Source of the DNA: Propionigenium maris DSM 9537
GTDB taxonomy: Bacteria; Fusobacteriota; Fusobacteriia; Fusobacteriales; Fusobacteriaceae
Reading direction: 5' to 3'
DNA: 64,000 nt
NCBI RefSeq assembly: GCF_027925155.1
Contig: NZ_BSDY01000006.1
Span: forward strand, 186,001-250,000
Position 1 is the stretch's first letter; every line of letters begins with the position of its first letter. The notes beneath the pieces are model-generated. The model searched no databases. It saw only the letters and a list, made by a program, of their open reading frames with translations, and was not told the origin of the DNA. Below are positions 36,312-44,676 of this stretch, in pieces. A program made the position numbers and the translations under genes.

Positions 36312-36765
36312 GATAACAGATCACCTTTCAAAGGATTTAATCTGCTTGGATCTAAAGAGCAGCAGCAAGGATGAGGTACTAAAGGAGTTATCGAGCCTTA
36401 TAGGGGAATCTGAGAGTATTACAGATGAGGCGCAGACCTATAAAGCGCTAAATGAGAGAGAGAAGCTTGGAAGCACAGGAATAGGAAAGAATGTTGCTAT
36501 CCCCCATGCAAAGACAGACTCTGCTGAAAGATTAACTATAGCTTTTGGAGTGAGCAGGAAGGGAATAGACTTTGAATCCCTAGATGGGGAAAATGTAAAT
36601 ATCTTCTTTGTATTTGCATCTCCACTGAGAGACAGTCAGATCTACCTGAAGGTTCTTGCAAGAATATCAAGACTTATAAGAAATGAAGAGTTCAGAAACA
36701 GATTACTCTCTGTAAAGACACCAGAGGAGATCATTGAGTGTATAGATAGAGAAGAAAATATTTAG
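36295..36765 (+). CDS. PTS EIIA domain protein, fructose/nitrogen type
   Basis: The 156-residue protein is a stand-alone EIIA of the fructose/mannitol/PtsN fold. The phosphorylation histidine lies in GIGKNVAIPHAKTDSAERLTIA. GIDFESLDGENVNIFFVFASP and LKVLARISRLIRNEEFRNRLL are the following conserved parts. Without EIIB or EIIC partners nearby, a regulatory role like PtsN is more likely than sugar transport, but this is inferred. GGGGAGG lies nine bases upstream, inside recO. Confidence 0.85.
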   Translation: MPKIVKITDHLSKDLICLDLKSSSKDEVLKELSSLIGESESITDEAQTYKALNEREKLGSTGIGKNVAIPHAKTDSAERLTIAFGVSRKGIDFESLDGENVNIFFVFASPLRDSQIYLKVLARISRLIRNEEFRNRLLSVKTPEEIIECIDREENI

Positions 36766-36778
36766 GCGGTAGCAGTTT

Positions 36779-37231
36779 ATGAAATGTCCATATTGTGATT
36801 CTGAAAATACGAAGGTTATTGACAGCAGATCCTACTCTGAGGGTTACTCCATAAAGAGAAGAAGAGCATGCAATGACTGTAAGAAAAGATTTACTACCTA
36901 TGAAAAGGTAGAAGAGGTGCCATTTTATGTGGTGAAGAAGGATAACAGCAGAGAAAAATTTGACAGGGAAAAGGTAATGAAGGGTCTTATCCGTGCTACA
37001 GTGAAGAGAAACATCAGCATGGAAGCTCTGGAAACCTTTATACTAGATATAGAAAAGCAGCTGCAAAACTCCCTCAACAATGAAATATCCACAAGGGACC
37101 TTGGAGAACTCATTATGGAAAAGTTAAAGTATCTGGATGAGGTTGCCTACGTGAGATTTGCATCGGTATATAAGGATTTTAAGGATATTAAATCCTTTAT
37201 AGAAATAGTAGAAGACATAAAAAAAAGGTAG
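36779..37231 (+). CDS. nrdR: Transcriptional repressor NrdR
   Basis: NrdR represses ribonucleotide reductase genes in response to ATP/dATP. The zinc ribbon MKCPYCDSENTKVIDSR...RRRACNDCKKRFTTYEKVE has both CxxC pairs. The ATP-cone domain follows (VVKKDNSREKFDREKVMKGLIRA) and ends in YVRFASVYKDFKDI. Length 150 aa is standard. It lies 13 bases after the EIIA gene. No NrdR box was searched for outside this window. Confidence 0.96.
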   Translation: MKCPYCDSENTKVIDSRSYSEGYSIKRRRACNDCKKRFTTYEKVEEVPFYVVKKDNSREKFDREKVMKGLIRATVKRNISMEALETFILDIEKQLQNSLNNEISTRDLGELIMEKLKYLDEVAYVRFASVYKDFKDIKSFIEIVEDIKKR

Positions 37232-37240
37232 GAAGAGCGC

Positions 37241-37669
37241 ATGAGAGTATTGGTCATACACGGCCCAAACCTCAACCTTCTGGGGAGAAGGGAACCTGAG
37301 ATCTACGGGCACCTTACCCTGGAAGATATCAATAGTATGATAGAGGAAAAAGCTGCAGAGCACTCCCTCGAGGTGGAGATCTTTCAGTCCAACCATGAGG
37401 GTGCTATAGTAGAAAAACTGCATGAACACTATGGAAGAAGCGATTATTTAGTGATAAACCCCGCAGCCTTTACACACTACAGTATTGCCATAAGGGATGC
37501 TGTGCTGGCAGTGGGATTAAAAACAATAGAGGTACACCTTTCGAATATTCACTCCAGAGAGGATTTTAGGAAAAAATCCGTAATAGCAGATATAGCAGTT
37601 GGTCAGATTTGTGGACTGGGATATCGTGGATATCTCATGGCACTGGACTACATAAAGGAGGCAGAATAG
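37241..37669 (+). CDS. aroQ: Type II 3-dehydroquinate dehydratase
   Basis: AroQ dehydrates 3-dehydroquinate in the shikimate pathway. HGPNLNLLGRREPEIYG contains the catalytic tyrosine and start of the lid loop, FQSNHEGAIVEKLHE the asparagine segment, LVINPAAFTHYSIAIRDA the substrate site, and EVHLSNIHSREDFR the catalytic histidine. ICGLGYRGYLMAL is the C-terminal signature. The 142-residue length is typical. It is embedded in the colinear run with short gaps. Confidence 0.96.
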   Translation: MRVLVIHGPNLNLLGRREPEIYGHLTLEDINSMIEEKAAEHSLEVEIFQSNHEGAIVEKLHEHYGRSDYLVINPAAFTHYSIAIRDAVLAVGLKTIEVHLSNIHSREDFRKKSVIADIAVGQICGLGYRGYLMALDYIKEAE

Positions 37670-37670
37670 A

Positions 37671-38492
37671 ATGTTTAGTAACATATGGAAGGGTGCACTG
37701 ATCGGAATTGCCAATGTAATACCAGGAGTCTCTGGGGGAACATTGGCACTTATTTTAGGTATATATGAGAGGCTCACAGAGGCCATAGGGGAGTTCTTTG
37801 AGTGTACCCACAAGAAGAGGATGGAGTATATAGTTTTCCTCTCCCAGATAGCTGCAGGGGTAGTGGGAGGAATCCTGCTCTTCAGTAAGCTCATAAAGTA
37901 TCTATTTGAAAACCATTATGAGGGGACAAGCTTCCTGTTTTTAGGACTGATTGTGGCTTCCCTTCCTGCGGTAATCCACCACAGAAAGAAGATCACTCCA
38001 ACTAGAGGAGAGAGCGTACTCTTTCTCATTGGGGGATTGATTCCCCTGGCATTTTTCTTTTATAATGTGCACTATGGTAATACAATGCAGGCTATGATAG
38101 CGGGGGATATGACTCCCTACTACATGGGAAAGCTAATCTTCTGTGGAGTTATGGCAGGGGGGGCTATGATAATCCCGGGAATATCAGGATCCCTTCTTCT
38201 GATTCTTCTGGGAGAGTATGCAAATATCGTGGGCTTTGTAAGTGACTTTAAGGTTGTTCCCATAGGACTTGTGGGAGTGGGGGCTGTTCTTGGAATAGTT
38301 CTTTTTGCCAAGGTTATGGACAAGCTCCTTAAGAGGTATCACGACGAGACCCTCTACTTTGTACTGGGGATAATAACCTTCTCCCTGATAGAGGTGTGGC
38401 CTGGAATAACTATGGCTCCTATGAGTATAGCAAGGGATCTCATAGCCTTTGGAGCAGGAGTGATCCTGGTAAAGAGTATAAGATCGAGGTAG
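37671..38492 (+). CDS. DUF368 membrane protein
   Basis: The 273-residue protein has about eight membrane helices and the DUF368 signatures: GALIGIANVIPGVSGGTLALILGIYERL at the N-terminus and AGGAMIIPGISGSLLLILLGEY in the second half, an internal duplication. DUF368 proteins have been linked to polyprenyl-phosphate (undecaprenyl-phosphate) flipping across the cytoplasmic membrane; that role is plausible here beside mreC and ftsB-like genes but not shown. ATG follows the aroQ stop after one base. Confidence 0.9.
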   Translation: MFSNIWKGALIGIANVIPGVSGGTLALILGIYERLTEAIGEFFECTHKKRMEYIVFLSQIAAGVVGGILLFSKLIKYLFENHYEGTSFLFLGLIVASLPAVIHHRKKITPTRGESVLFLIGGLIPLAFFFYNVHYGNTMQAMIAGDMTPYYMGKLIFCGVMAGGAMIIPGISGSLLLILLGEYANIVGFVSDFKVVPIGLVGVGAVLGIVLFAKVMDKLLKRYHDETLYFVLGIITFSLIEVWPGITMAPMSIARDLIAFGAGVILVKSIRSR

Positions 38493-38496
38493 GTAG

Positions 38497-38775
38497 ATGA
38501 GATTAAAAAATAAGGTAGAACTTGTGCTGACTCTATTTGTAATTCTTGTGGGATATATCTTTCTTCCTAAAATATACAGAAGTCACATAAAGATAAACAA
38601 GCTCTATACGGAAAAAAAATCCTTAGAATTAGAGGAAAAAAATGTTAGAATACGTATAGCTGGGCTTGATAAAAGTATAGCTGAGCTTCATAACGACTAC
38701 TTCATCGAGAAGCAGGCAAGGGAAAAGCTGAAGATGAAGAAAAAAGGTGAAAAAATATATAGGTTGACCGATTAG
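38497..38775 (+). CDS. FtsB/DivIC-like septum protein
   Basis: The 92-residue protein has a short cytoplasmic N-terminus, one membrane helix (about 9-26, VLTLFVILVGYIFLPKIY) and a coiled-coil periplasmic part (INKLYTEKKSLELEEKNVRIRIAG). It ends in YFIEKQAREKLKMKKKGEKIYRL, the conserved tail of the FtsB/DivIC family (normally E.ARE.L.....GE..Y). This family links FtsL and FtsQ in the divisome. The match in length, topology and tail is good. Confidence 0.82.
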   Translation: MRLKNKVELVLTLFVILVGYIFLPKIYRSHIKINKLYTEKKSLELEEKNVRIRIAGLDKSIAELHNDYFIEKQAREKLKMKKKGEKIYRLTD

Positions 38776-38783
38776 GAGGAGTA

Positions 38784-39827
38784 ATGAAAAGAGAATTAGG
38801 TTTAGAGTTTGCCAGAGTGGCAGAGGCGGCAGCTCTAGCAGCTTACAAGTATGTGGGTAGAGGAGACAAGGAAGCAGCAGATCAGGCAGCGGTAGATGCC
38901 ATGAGAACTATGTTTAACAGAATCCACATAGATGGGGAGATTGTAATAGGTGAGGGAGAGATAGATGAGGCTCCTATGCTGTATATTGGAGAGAAGGTAG
39001 GAATCTGTAATACCGAGGAAGCGACTGAAAAGTCTGCTATAGTAAGCACTCCAGTTGATATTGCAGTGGATCCAGTAGAGGGGACAAGAATGACCGCTCA
39101 GGGTCAGGCTAACGCTATCACGGTACTGGCTGTGGGAAACAAGGGGAGTTTCCTAAAGGCACCGGATATGTATATGGAAAAGCTAATTGTAGGACCAGAG
39201 GCAAAGGGTGTAATCGACCTGAATAAGCCCCTTATGGAAAACCTTAAGGCAATCTCGGAAGCTATTGGAAAGCCATATGAGGATATGACTATTGTGGTAC
39301 TGGATAAGCCTAGACACAAGACTGTAATAAAGGATCTTCAGGACCTAGGACTTAGAGTATACGCTCTTCCAGACGGAGACGTGGCAGGATCTATCCTGAC
39401 ATCGGTAATAGATTCAGATGTGGATGTACTCTACGGTATCGGAGGAGCACCAGAGGGTGTTATCTCTGCAGCTGTAATAAAAGCTCTTGGGGGAGATATG
39501 AACGCCAAGCTAAAGCTTAGAAGCGAGGTAAAGGGAGTATCCCTTGAAAACGACAAGATCTCAAACTATGAGAAGAGCAGATGTGAGGATATGGGAATCG
39601 ACCTTGGAAAGGTTCTTATGATGGACGATATGGTAAAGGACGATGAGGTTATCTTTGCTGCCACTGGAATCACAAGTGGAGACCTTCTTGAGGGAATCAA
39701 GAGAAAGGGGAATATCGCTAGAACTCAGACCCTTCTTGTAAGAGGAAAGACTAAGACTATCAGATACATCAACTCGGTACACAACCTTGACTACAAGGAT
39801 GAGAAGATAAAGAAACTTGTTAAATAG
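38784..39827 (+). CDS. glpX: Class II fructose-1,6-bisphosphatase
   Basis: GlpX dephosphorylates fructose 1,6-bisphosphate in gluconeogenesis. LEFARVAEAAALAAYKYVGRGDKEAADQAAVDAMR, GEIVIGEGEIDEAPMLYIGE and VDIAVDPVEGTRMTAQGQANAI (metal-binding aspartate/glutamate motif) are diagnostic. GDVAGSILT, GIGGAPEGVISAA and GITSGDLLEGI complete it. Length 347 aa is slightly above average. AGGAGG lies just before the ATG. It ends the ten-gene run, with a strong terminator. Confidence 0.96.
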   Translation: MKRELGLEFARVAEAAALAAYKYVGRGDKEAADQAAVDAMRTMFNRIHIDGEIVIGEGEIDEAPMLYIGEKVGICNTEEATEKSAIVSTPVDIAVDPVEGTRMTAQGQANAITVLAVGNKGSFLKAPDMYMEKLIVGPEAKGVIDLNKPLMENLKAISEAIGKPYEDMTIVVLDKPRHKTVIKDLQDLGLRVYALPDGDVAGSILTSVIDSDVDVLYGIGGAPEGVISAAVIKALGGDMNAKLKLRSEVKGVSLENDKISNYEKSRCEDMGIDLGKVLMMDDMVKDDEVIFAATGITSGDLLEGIKRKGNIARTQTLLVRGKTKTIRYINSVHNLDYKDEKIKKLVK

Positions 39828-39837
39828 ATCATTTAAG

Positions 39838-39862
39838 AACAGCAGGGAAGCCTGCTGTTTTT
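39838..39862 (+). terminator. Intrinsic terminator after glpX
   Basis: AACAGCAGG/CCTGCTGTT stem with GAAG loop and T tract. Confidence 0.92.
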
Positions 39863-40013
39863 AAATCTTAACGCCCTAGTATTTCTAGAGGAGTGTGGGG
39901 AAAATGAATCAAAGAATATTTTAGTTTTGATTTTCCCTGTAACTAGGTTACAATATAGCGGTAGAGGAGGGAATCCTCTGTGACCAAATGAAAATAGATG
40001 GAGGAGATAAAGG

Positions 40014-40508
40014 ATGCTATTTTTTGATGAATTTGTAAAAAAAATAGAAAAAAAAGATATGGCTCTTGTGGGAAGGTATTCCTTCGGGCTGGAGTTTAAA
40101 AAAAAGGTGACGTGGCTGGCAACGGGGATACCTCTTTTGCTTATGGGACTATTTCAGGCATATACCGGATATGAGATGGGAAATAAGGCAGCTTACTATA
40201 TCTTTGCCTTAGTACTTGCAGGTCTTGGGATCTATCACTTTAAGATGGCTTTTTCATATAGAGTGGTAATCGATTTTGACAGAGGAACCCTAAAGAACGA
40301 TAAGCTGAACCTGAAGCTGGAGGAGATAGATACAGCTGTTCTTAAGAGGATGGTAGCCCCTGGAAGCAAGAAGCTTCAGGCGTGTATAGATGTGATAACT
40401 GTGGACAGGAAGGAGATAATAATTCCCCTTATAATGACTAAGAAGGCAGACTTTACAGCTCTTCTGAGAAAACAGCTTCAGGGAAAGTTTAGCGTCATAA
40501 GAGACTAG
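40014..40508 (+). CDS. Two-helix membrane protein, unknown
   Basis: The 164-residue protein has two membrane helices in its first half (VTWLATGIPLLLMGLFQAY, then AAYYIFALVLAGLGIYHF). A cytoplasmic domain follows whose strand pattern (YRVVIDFDRGTLKNDKLNLKLEEIDTAVLKR, DVITVDRKEIIIPLIM) resembles PH-like or bacterial PH-domain membrane proteins. I do not assign it. It precedes the ArsR-type gene by 19 bases and likely shares its transcript. AAAGG precedes the ATG. Confidence 0.65.
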   Translation: MLFFDEFVKKIEKKDMALVGRYSFGLEFKKKVTWLATGIPLLLMGLFQAYTGYEMGNKAAYYIFALVLAGLGIYHFKMAFSYRVVIDFDRGTLKNDKLNLKLEEIDTAVLKRMVAPGSKKLQACIDVITVDRKEIIIPLIMTKKADFTALLRKQLQGKFSVIRD

Positions 40509-40527
40509 CAGGAAAGGCGGGGAAGAG

Positions 40528-40884
40528 ATGAGTAAGAATACCGATATATGCAGCTGTAATGTAATCCACCAGGATGTGGTGGATAAAGTAGCAGAAAATA
40601 TGCCTTCAGAGGAGCTTCTAGACAGGGTAGCTGTCTTCTTTAAGGTTTTTTCAGATAAAACAAGACTTAAGATACTCTCCCTTCTTCTTCAGGAGGAGAT
40701 GTGTGTGTGTGATATAGCAGCAAGTCTGGAGATGACCCACTCCTCTATATCCCACCAGCTTAGGGTACTGAGGCAGTCCAGGGTAGTAAAGAACAGGAAG
40801 GACGGGAAGGTAGTATATTACTCCCTAGATGACGACCATGTAAAGAATATATTGGCTCAGGGACTGAGTCACCACCAGCACTAG
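40528..40884 (+). CDS. ArsR/SmtB-family metal-sensing repressor
   Basis: The 118-residue winged-helix protein has ADKTRLKIL-type DNA-binding start (VFSDKTRLKILSLLLQEE), then MCVCDIAASLEMTHSSISHQLRVLRQSRVV. The CVCD motif in the alpha3 helix and N-terminal cysteines (DICSCNVIHQD) match the CadC-type site. A His-rich tail (LSHHQH) with upstream D/H residues (DDDHVKN) matches an alpha5 zinc site as in SmtB/ZiaR. It probably represses the P-type ATPase gene at 41663, whose promoter carries an SmtB-like operator. Which metal it senses (Zn, Cd, Pb) cannot be read from sequence alone. Confidence 0.88.
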   Translation: MSKNTDICSCNVIHQDVVDKVAENMPSEELLDRVAVFFKVFSDKTRLKILSLLLQEEMCVCDIAASLEMTHSSISHQLRVLRQSRVVKNRKDGKVVYYSLDDDHVKNILAQGLSHHQH

Positions 40885-40885
40885 A

Positions 40886-40908
40886 GACCGCAGATGCGGT
40901 CTTTTTTT
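40886..40908 (+). terminator. Intrinsic terminator of the ArsR-type gene
   Basis: GACCGCA/TGCGGTC stem followed by seven T. Confidence 0.92.
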
Positions 40909-40916
40909 ATAATTAT

Positions 40917-41406
40917 TCATTTCTTTTGTCACCCAAAAGAAACGAACCAAAGTAGCGCAAAGCCCTATAACTAAAATATAGTCGCTATTAGGATAGCTCC
41001 TTATTTTAGAAAAAAATGTGCCCTCTTTATAATACCTCTGGGGTTTAATTGTTATTCTACGACCTTTATGAGCTACAGTCCTCGCTCCTATTGGAAAATG
41101 AATTAGTATATCTCTGCGGAACTTAATCTGTTGTACGGTCTAGCGGATAGGCAAGCCTAAAGCCATATCGACATAAAGAGGGGACCTTACTATTTGAATG
41201 CTTTTATTTAAAGTATGCCTTAGAAAGAGAGGCCGACTGCAGGTCACCGTTGAGCTTCGCTTATTTTCCCTACTTCGTTTCGTCAAACAGTATAGGTTCT
41301 ATCTAGAGCCTCTAAAAAGAAACGAAAACCTTGTTCTACCTTAAAAGGTGATTACCAGAAGTCTTGATCTTCTTTGGTTCGTTTCTTGTATCAAGACAAG
41401 AAATGA
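40917..41406 (+). repeat. A-B composite, forward orientation
   Basis: A: end hairpin 40917-40947, outer helix CCCTCTTTAT/ATAAAGAGGG, P1 GACC/GGTC, conserved GCTACAGTCCTCG and CTGCGGAACTTA. Loop-flank pairing is weak here (CAC/GTG only). B: CGTTTC/GAAACG, GGTTCTA/TAGAGCC, end hairpin with CTTGAT/ATCAAG. The two ends are inverted copies of the same sequence type (TTCATTTCTT with AAGAAATGAA). It separates the repressor gene from its likely target. Confidence 0.88.
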
Positions 41407-41552
41407 ACTAGGAATAAAATAAAATTTCACAAAATTTCTCTCAAGATACACCTCTGTAAAAAAATGAATAGAGGTAGATAGGTCTTCACACCTTTATTCT
41501 AGGTAGGAAGAAGAGGGGCAAAAGAGGAGGAGGAAAAACACCTCTAACAGTG

Positions 41553-41581
41553 TTGACAAAAAAAAAATATGGTTATATAAT
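41553..41581 (+). promoter_or_regulatory. Promoter of the metal ATPase gene
   Basis: TTGACA (41553-41558) and TATAAT (41576-41581) with 17-base spacing, a consensus promoter. Confidence 0.9.
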
Positions 41582-41586
41582 TTAAC

Positions 41587-41606
41587 ATATGAACAATTAT
41601 TCATAT
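41587..41606 (+). promoter_or_regulatory. SmtB/ZiaR-like operator
   Basis: The inverted repeat ATATGAACAA/TTATTCATAT lies right after the -10 box, at the transcription start. It closely resembles known ArsR/SmtB operators of the TGAACA..TTCA type. The ArsR-type protein at 40528 is the obvious candidate ligand. Confidence 0.82.
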
Positions 41607-41662
41607 AATATTGTGGACAAGTTAGTTAAATAAATTAATTAATAGAGAAGAAGGTGGGAAGG

Positions 41663-44002
41663 ATGACTATAAAAAAGGAGTATAGCATAAAAAATCTTCA
41701 CTGCGCAGGATGTGCAGCAAAGCTGGAGGGGACCTTAGAGGGACTGGAGTATGTGGAGGAGGTAAGCCTGAACTTTCTGAAGAAGAAGCTTACACTGAAG
41801 ACCAAGAGAAACGATCACAGGGAGCTCCTCAATGACCTTAACGTGGTAGCTGACAGGGTAGAGCCTGGAACCAAGATCACGGAGAGGGAGGAGGCATCTC
41901 CTAAGAGGGAGTACACTGTGAAAAACCTTCACTGTGCAGGCTGTGCATCCAAGGTAGAGGGAGCCCTTGAAAAATCAGGTTACTTTAATGAGGTCAGCCT
42001 GAACTTCATGAAGAAGAAGTTAAGCGTAAGGCTGGCCGAGGGAGCCCCAGAGGGGATTCTGGAAATAATAAATGAGATAGCAGACAGGATAGAGCCGGGA
42101 GTAGAGGTAGTATCCGAGGAGTCAGGCTGTTGTGGCGGCCACGATCACAGCCACGACCACTCCCATGACCATGATCACGACATGGGTAGAAAAGAGCTTA
42201 TAGTGCTGGCTATAGGTATAGTAGTGTTTATAGTGGGTCTTCTCATTGGAGAGGAGGTTAAGTGGCTTCCGCTGCTTATGGGAGCAGGTTACCTCATCGT
42301 GGGATGGGATATAATCTACAGGGCTTTCAGCAATATAAAGAGGGGAAGCTTCCTGGATGAAAACTTCCTTATGACCATAGCAACCTTTGGTGCCTTTGCC
42401 GTGGGGGAATCCACAGAGGCTGTGGGAGTAATGTTATTCTATAAGATAGGTGAGTACTTCCAGGGAAGAGCTGTGGACAGCTCCAGAAGGTCTATAGAGA
42501 ACCTGATGGATATAAGGCCGGACTATGCCAATGTGAAAACCGCTGAAGGTGTAAAGAGGGTGGACCCATCTACTGTAAGGGTAGGGGATGTAATCCAGGT
42601 AAAGGCCGGAGAGAAGCTGCCCCTTGACGGTAAAATTGTAAAGGGAAGAGCTGCCCTGGATACCTCAGCCCTTACGGGAGAATCTATCCCTAGAGATGTA
42701 ATCGAGGGGGATATGGTGATAAGCGGATCCCTAAACAAGAACGGACTGCTGGAGGTAGAGGTAACTAAGTTATTTGGAGATTCCACTGTATCCAAGATAC
42801 TGGAACTGGTGGAGGAAGCCAGCTCTAAGAAGGCCAAGGCTGAAAAGTTTATAACAAAGTTTGCAAGGGTATATACACCAATAGTAGTGGGAATAGCTGT
42901 GCTTATAGCAATAGTTCCAAGCTTCATCTATGGTGATTTCTCCACATGGCTCTACAGAGCCCTTATCTTCCTTGTAATATCATGTCCATGCGCCCTTGTG
43001 GTATCTATACCACTGAGCTTCTTCAGCGGAATAGGGGTATCCTCCAGAAGAGGAATCCTTGTAAAGGGTGGAAACTATCTAGAGGAGTTAAACAGGGTAA
43101 AGACAGTGGTCTTTGATAAGACGGGAACCCTTACATATGGAAAGTTCCAGGTAACTGAGGTGAGAGCAGAGGGGATATCTCAGGAGGAACTTCTAGAGGT
43201 GGCGGCAGCAGCGGAGAAGCACTCCAACCACCCTATAGCTCAGAGTATAGTAGAGGCCTGCGGAATAGATATCCCAGAGAAGAATATCCAGGACTACAAG
43301 GAGATAGAGGGTAAGGGTGTAGCGGTATTCTACAGGGGTGAAGAGATCCTTGCAGGTAACGAAAAACTCATGAAGGACTACAATATAAAATATGAGAAAG
43401 CTGAAAACCACGGAACAGTGGTATATGTAGCTAAGAATGGTAAGCACCTGGGGGCTATCTTAATAGCCGATAAGGTGAAGAAGGATTCAGCCAAGGCTAT
43501 AGAGGGACTGAAGAAACTGGGAGTAGAGTGTCACATGCTTACAGGAGACAGCAGAAGTGTAGCTGAAGCTGTGGGAGGAGAGCTTGGAATAGAGAATATC
43601 CACAGTGAACTTCTGCCTCAGGAGAAGGCTGATCACCTAACAAGGATCAAGAATGAAACTGAGGGAAGCGTAATCTTTGTGGGAGACGGAATCAACGATG
43701 CTCCAGTACTAGCTCTTTCAGATATAGGGGTAGCCATGGGTGGAATAGGATCCGACGCAGCAATAGAGGCAGCGGACATGGTACTTATGACGGATGAGCC
43801 TACAAAACTTGTTGAGGCCTTTGATGTGGCAGCTCTGACCAGAAAGGTGGTACTGCAGAACATCGTGCTGGCTCTTGGAATCAAGATAGGTGTAATGATA
43901 CTGGGAGTAGGTGGACACGCAACTATGTGGGAAGCAATCTTCGCCGACGTAGGTGTGGCACTACTTGCAATCCTAAACGCAGTAAGAATAATTAAGAAGT
44001 AA
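41663..44002 (+). CDS. zntA: Zn/Cd/Pb-exporting P1B-type ATPase
   Basis: This integral membrane pump exports divalent soft metals. Two heavy-metal-associated domains come first, each with HCAGCA. A His-rich linker (GGHDHSHDHSHDHDHD) follows. The core has TGESIP (actuator), CPCALV in the sixth helix (P1B-2 type), DKTGTLT (phosphorylated Asp), the HP locus (KHSNHPIAQS) and GDGINDAP. ATG 41663 (779 aa) is preferred over GTG 41654. The promoter carries an SmtB-like site. CPC with two HMAs could also suit a Cu pump, but helix 6-8 context and the SmtB regulator favour Zn/Cd/Pb. Confidence 0.92.
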   Translation: MTIKKEYSIKNLHCAGCAAKLEGTLEGLEYVEEVSLNFLKKKLTLKTKRNDHRELLNDLNVVADRVEPGTKITEREEASPKREYTVKNLHCAGCASKVEGALEKSGYFNEVSLNFMKKKLSVRLAEGAPEGILEIINEIADRIEPGVEVVSEESGCCGGHDHSHDHSHDHDHDMGRKELIVLAIGIVVFIVGLLIGEEVKWLPLLMGAGYLIVGWDIIYRAFSNIKRGSFLDENFLMTIATFGAFAVGESTEAVGVMLFYKIGEYFQGRAVDSSRRSIENLMDIRPDYANVKTAEGVKRVDPSTVRVGDVIQVKAGEKLPLDGKIVKGRAALDTSALTGESIPRDVIEGDMVISGSLNKNGLLEVEVTKLFGDSTVSKILELVEEASSKKAKAEKFITKFARVYTPIVVGIAVLIAIVPSFIYGDFSTWLYRALIFLVISCPCALVVSIPLSFFSGIGVSSRRGILVKGGNYLEELNRVKTVVFDKTGTLTYGKFQVTEVRAEGISQEELLEVAAAAEKHSNHPIAQSIVEACGIDIPEKNIQDYKEIEGKGVAVFYRGEEILAGNEKLMKDYNIKYEKAENHGTVVYVAKNGKHLGAILIADKVKKDSAKAIEGLKKLGVECHMLTGDSRSVAEAVGGELGIENIHSELLPQEKADHLTRIKNETEGSVIFVGDGINDAPVLALSDIGVAMGGIGSDAAIEAADMVLMTDEPTKLVEAFDVAALTRKVVLQNIVLALGIKIGVMILGVGGHATMWEAIFADVGVALLAILNAVRIIKK

Positions 44003-44004
44003 AG

Positions 44005-44035
44005 AAAAGAGGAGAACAGAGTTCTCCTCTTTTTT
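44005..44035 (+). terminator. Intrinsic terminator after zntA
   Basis: AAAAGAGGAGAAC/GTTCTCCTCTTTT stem with AGA loop, then T tract. Confidence 0.92.
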
Positions 44036-44051
44036 ACCAAATAATGCCTTT

Positions 44052-44262
44052 GTTCATTTCTTTTGACCAGCAAAAGGAAACGAACCAAAGAAAACTGGCC
44101 CTCTTTTCAATATTTCATAAGCAGGGCTGTTAATATACGACCTTTATAAGCTACAGTCCTCGCTTTTTAGTTAAAAAAATTGTGAAGCGCTGCGGAACTT
44201 AACTTGCAGAACGGTCTAGCTTAATTGAAAAGTACAAAGTTATATCAACTGAAAAGAGGAGG
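44052..44262 (+). repeat. Element A, forward copy (first of inverted pair)
   Basis: End hairpin 44052-44085 with loop CCAG matching CTGG near 44095. Outer helix CCTCTTTTCA/TGAAAAGAGG (44100-44109 with 44250-44259). P1 GACC/GGTC (44139-44142 with 44213-44216). Confidence 0.87.
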
Positions 44263-44393
44263 TTTAAAGAAAAAATATAGCTGATCTTCTGCTTTGATGC
44301 TTAATATTAAATTTCTAAAACTAACATCGAGTCACGGAGAAAATTGCTTGTTCTGATACCTCCAATAGAATTAGAAATGACATGAAGGGGTGG

Positions 44394-44565
44394 TGTCTCA
44401 AGTCGATATAGCTTTATCAGGAAATATAGACTAGAGCGTTTAACAGATTAAGTTCCGCAACGTATTGAGGATTGTAGCTTGAAAAGCTCGTAGAGGAATA
44501 ATGAGCTAAGAAGACATTTGAGAGGCCTTGATTTTTTGGATACTTTTGTATCAAGACAAAAGTAT
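44394..44565 (-). repeat. Element A, reverse copy (second of inverted pair)
   Basis: Minus-strand reading: P1 GAGC/GCTC, outer helix TCTCAA/TTGAGA, end hairpin (44537-44565) with loop CTTGAT matching ATCAAG. This A body carries the end hairpin type usually found on B, showing that the hairpin module is exchangeable. Confidence 0.82.
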
Positions 44566-44616
44566 CATAACTTTTAAGAGAGAAGTAAAATAAGAAAACA
44601 AAAAATATAACTAAAT

Positions 44617-44651
44617 AAAACCTCCAAGGATTCAATATCCTCGGAGGTTTT
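44617..44651. terminator. Terminator of holA
   Basis: AAAACCTCC...AGGAT pairs with ATCCT...GGAGGTTTT, with A-rich sequence on the left giving a U-run for the minus strand. Confidence 0.88.
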
Positions 44652-44676
44652 CCTTTTAAAAGTAAAAAGTATAAAA

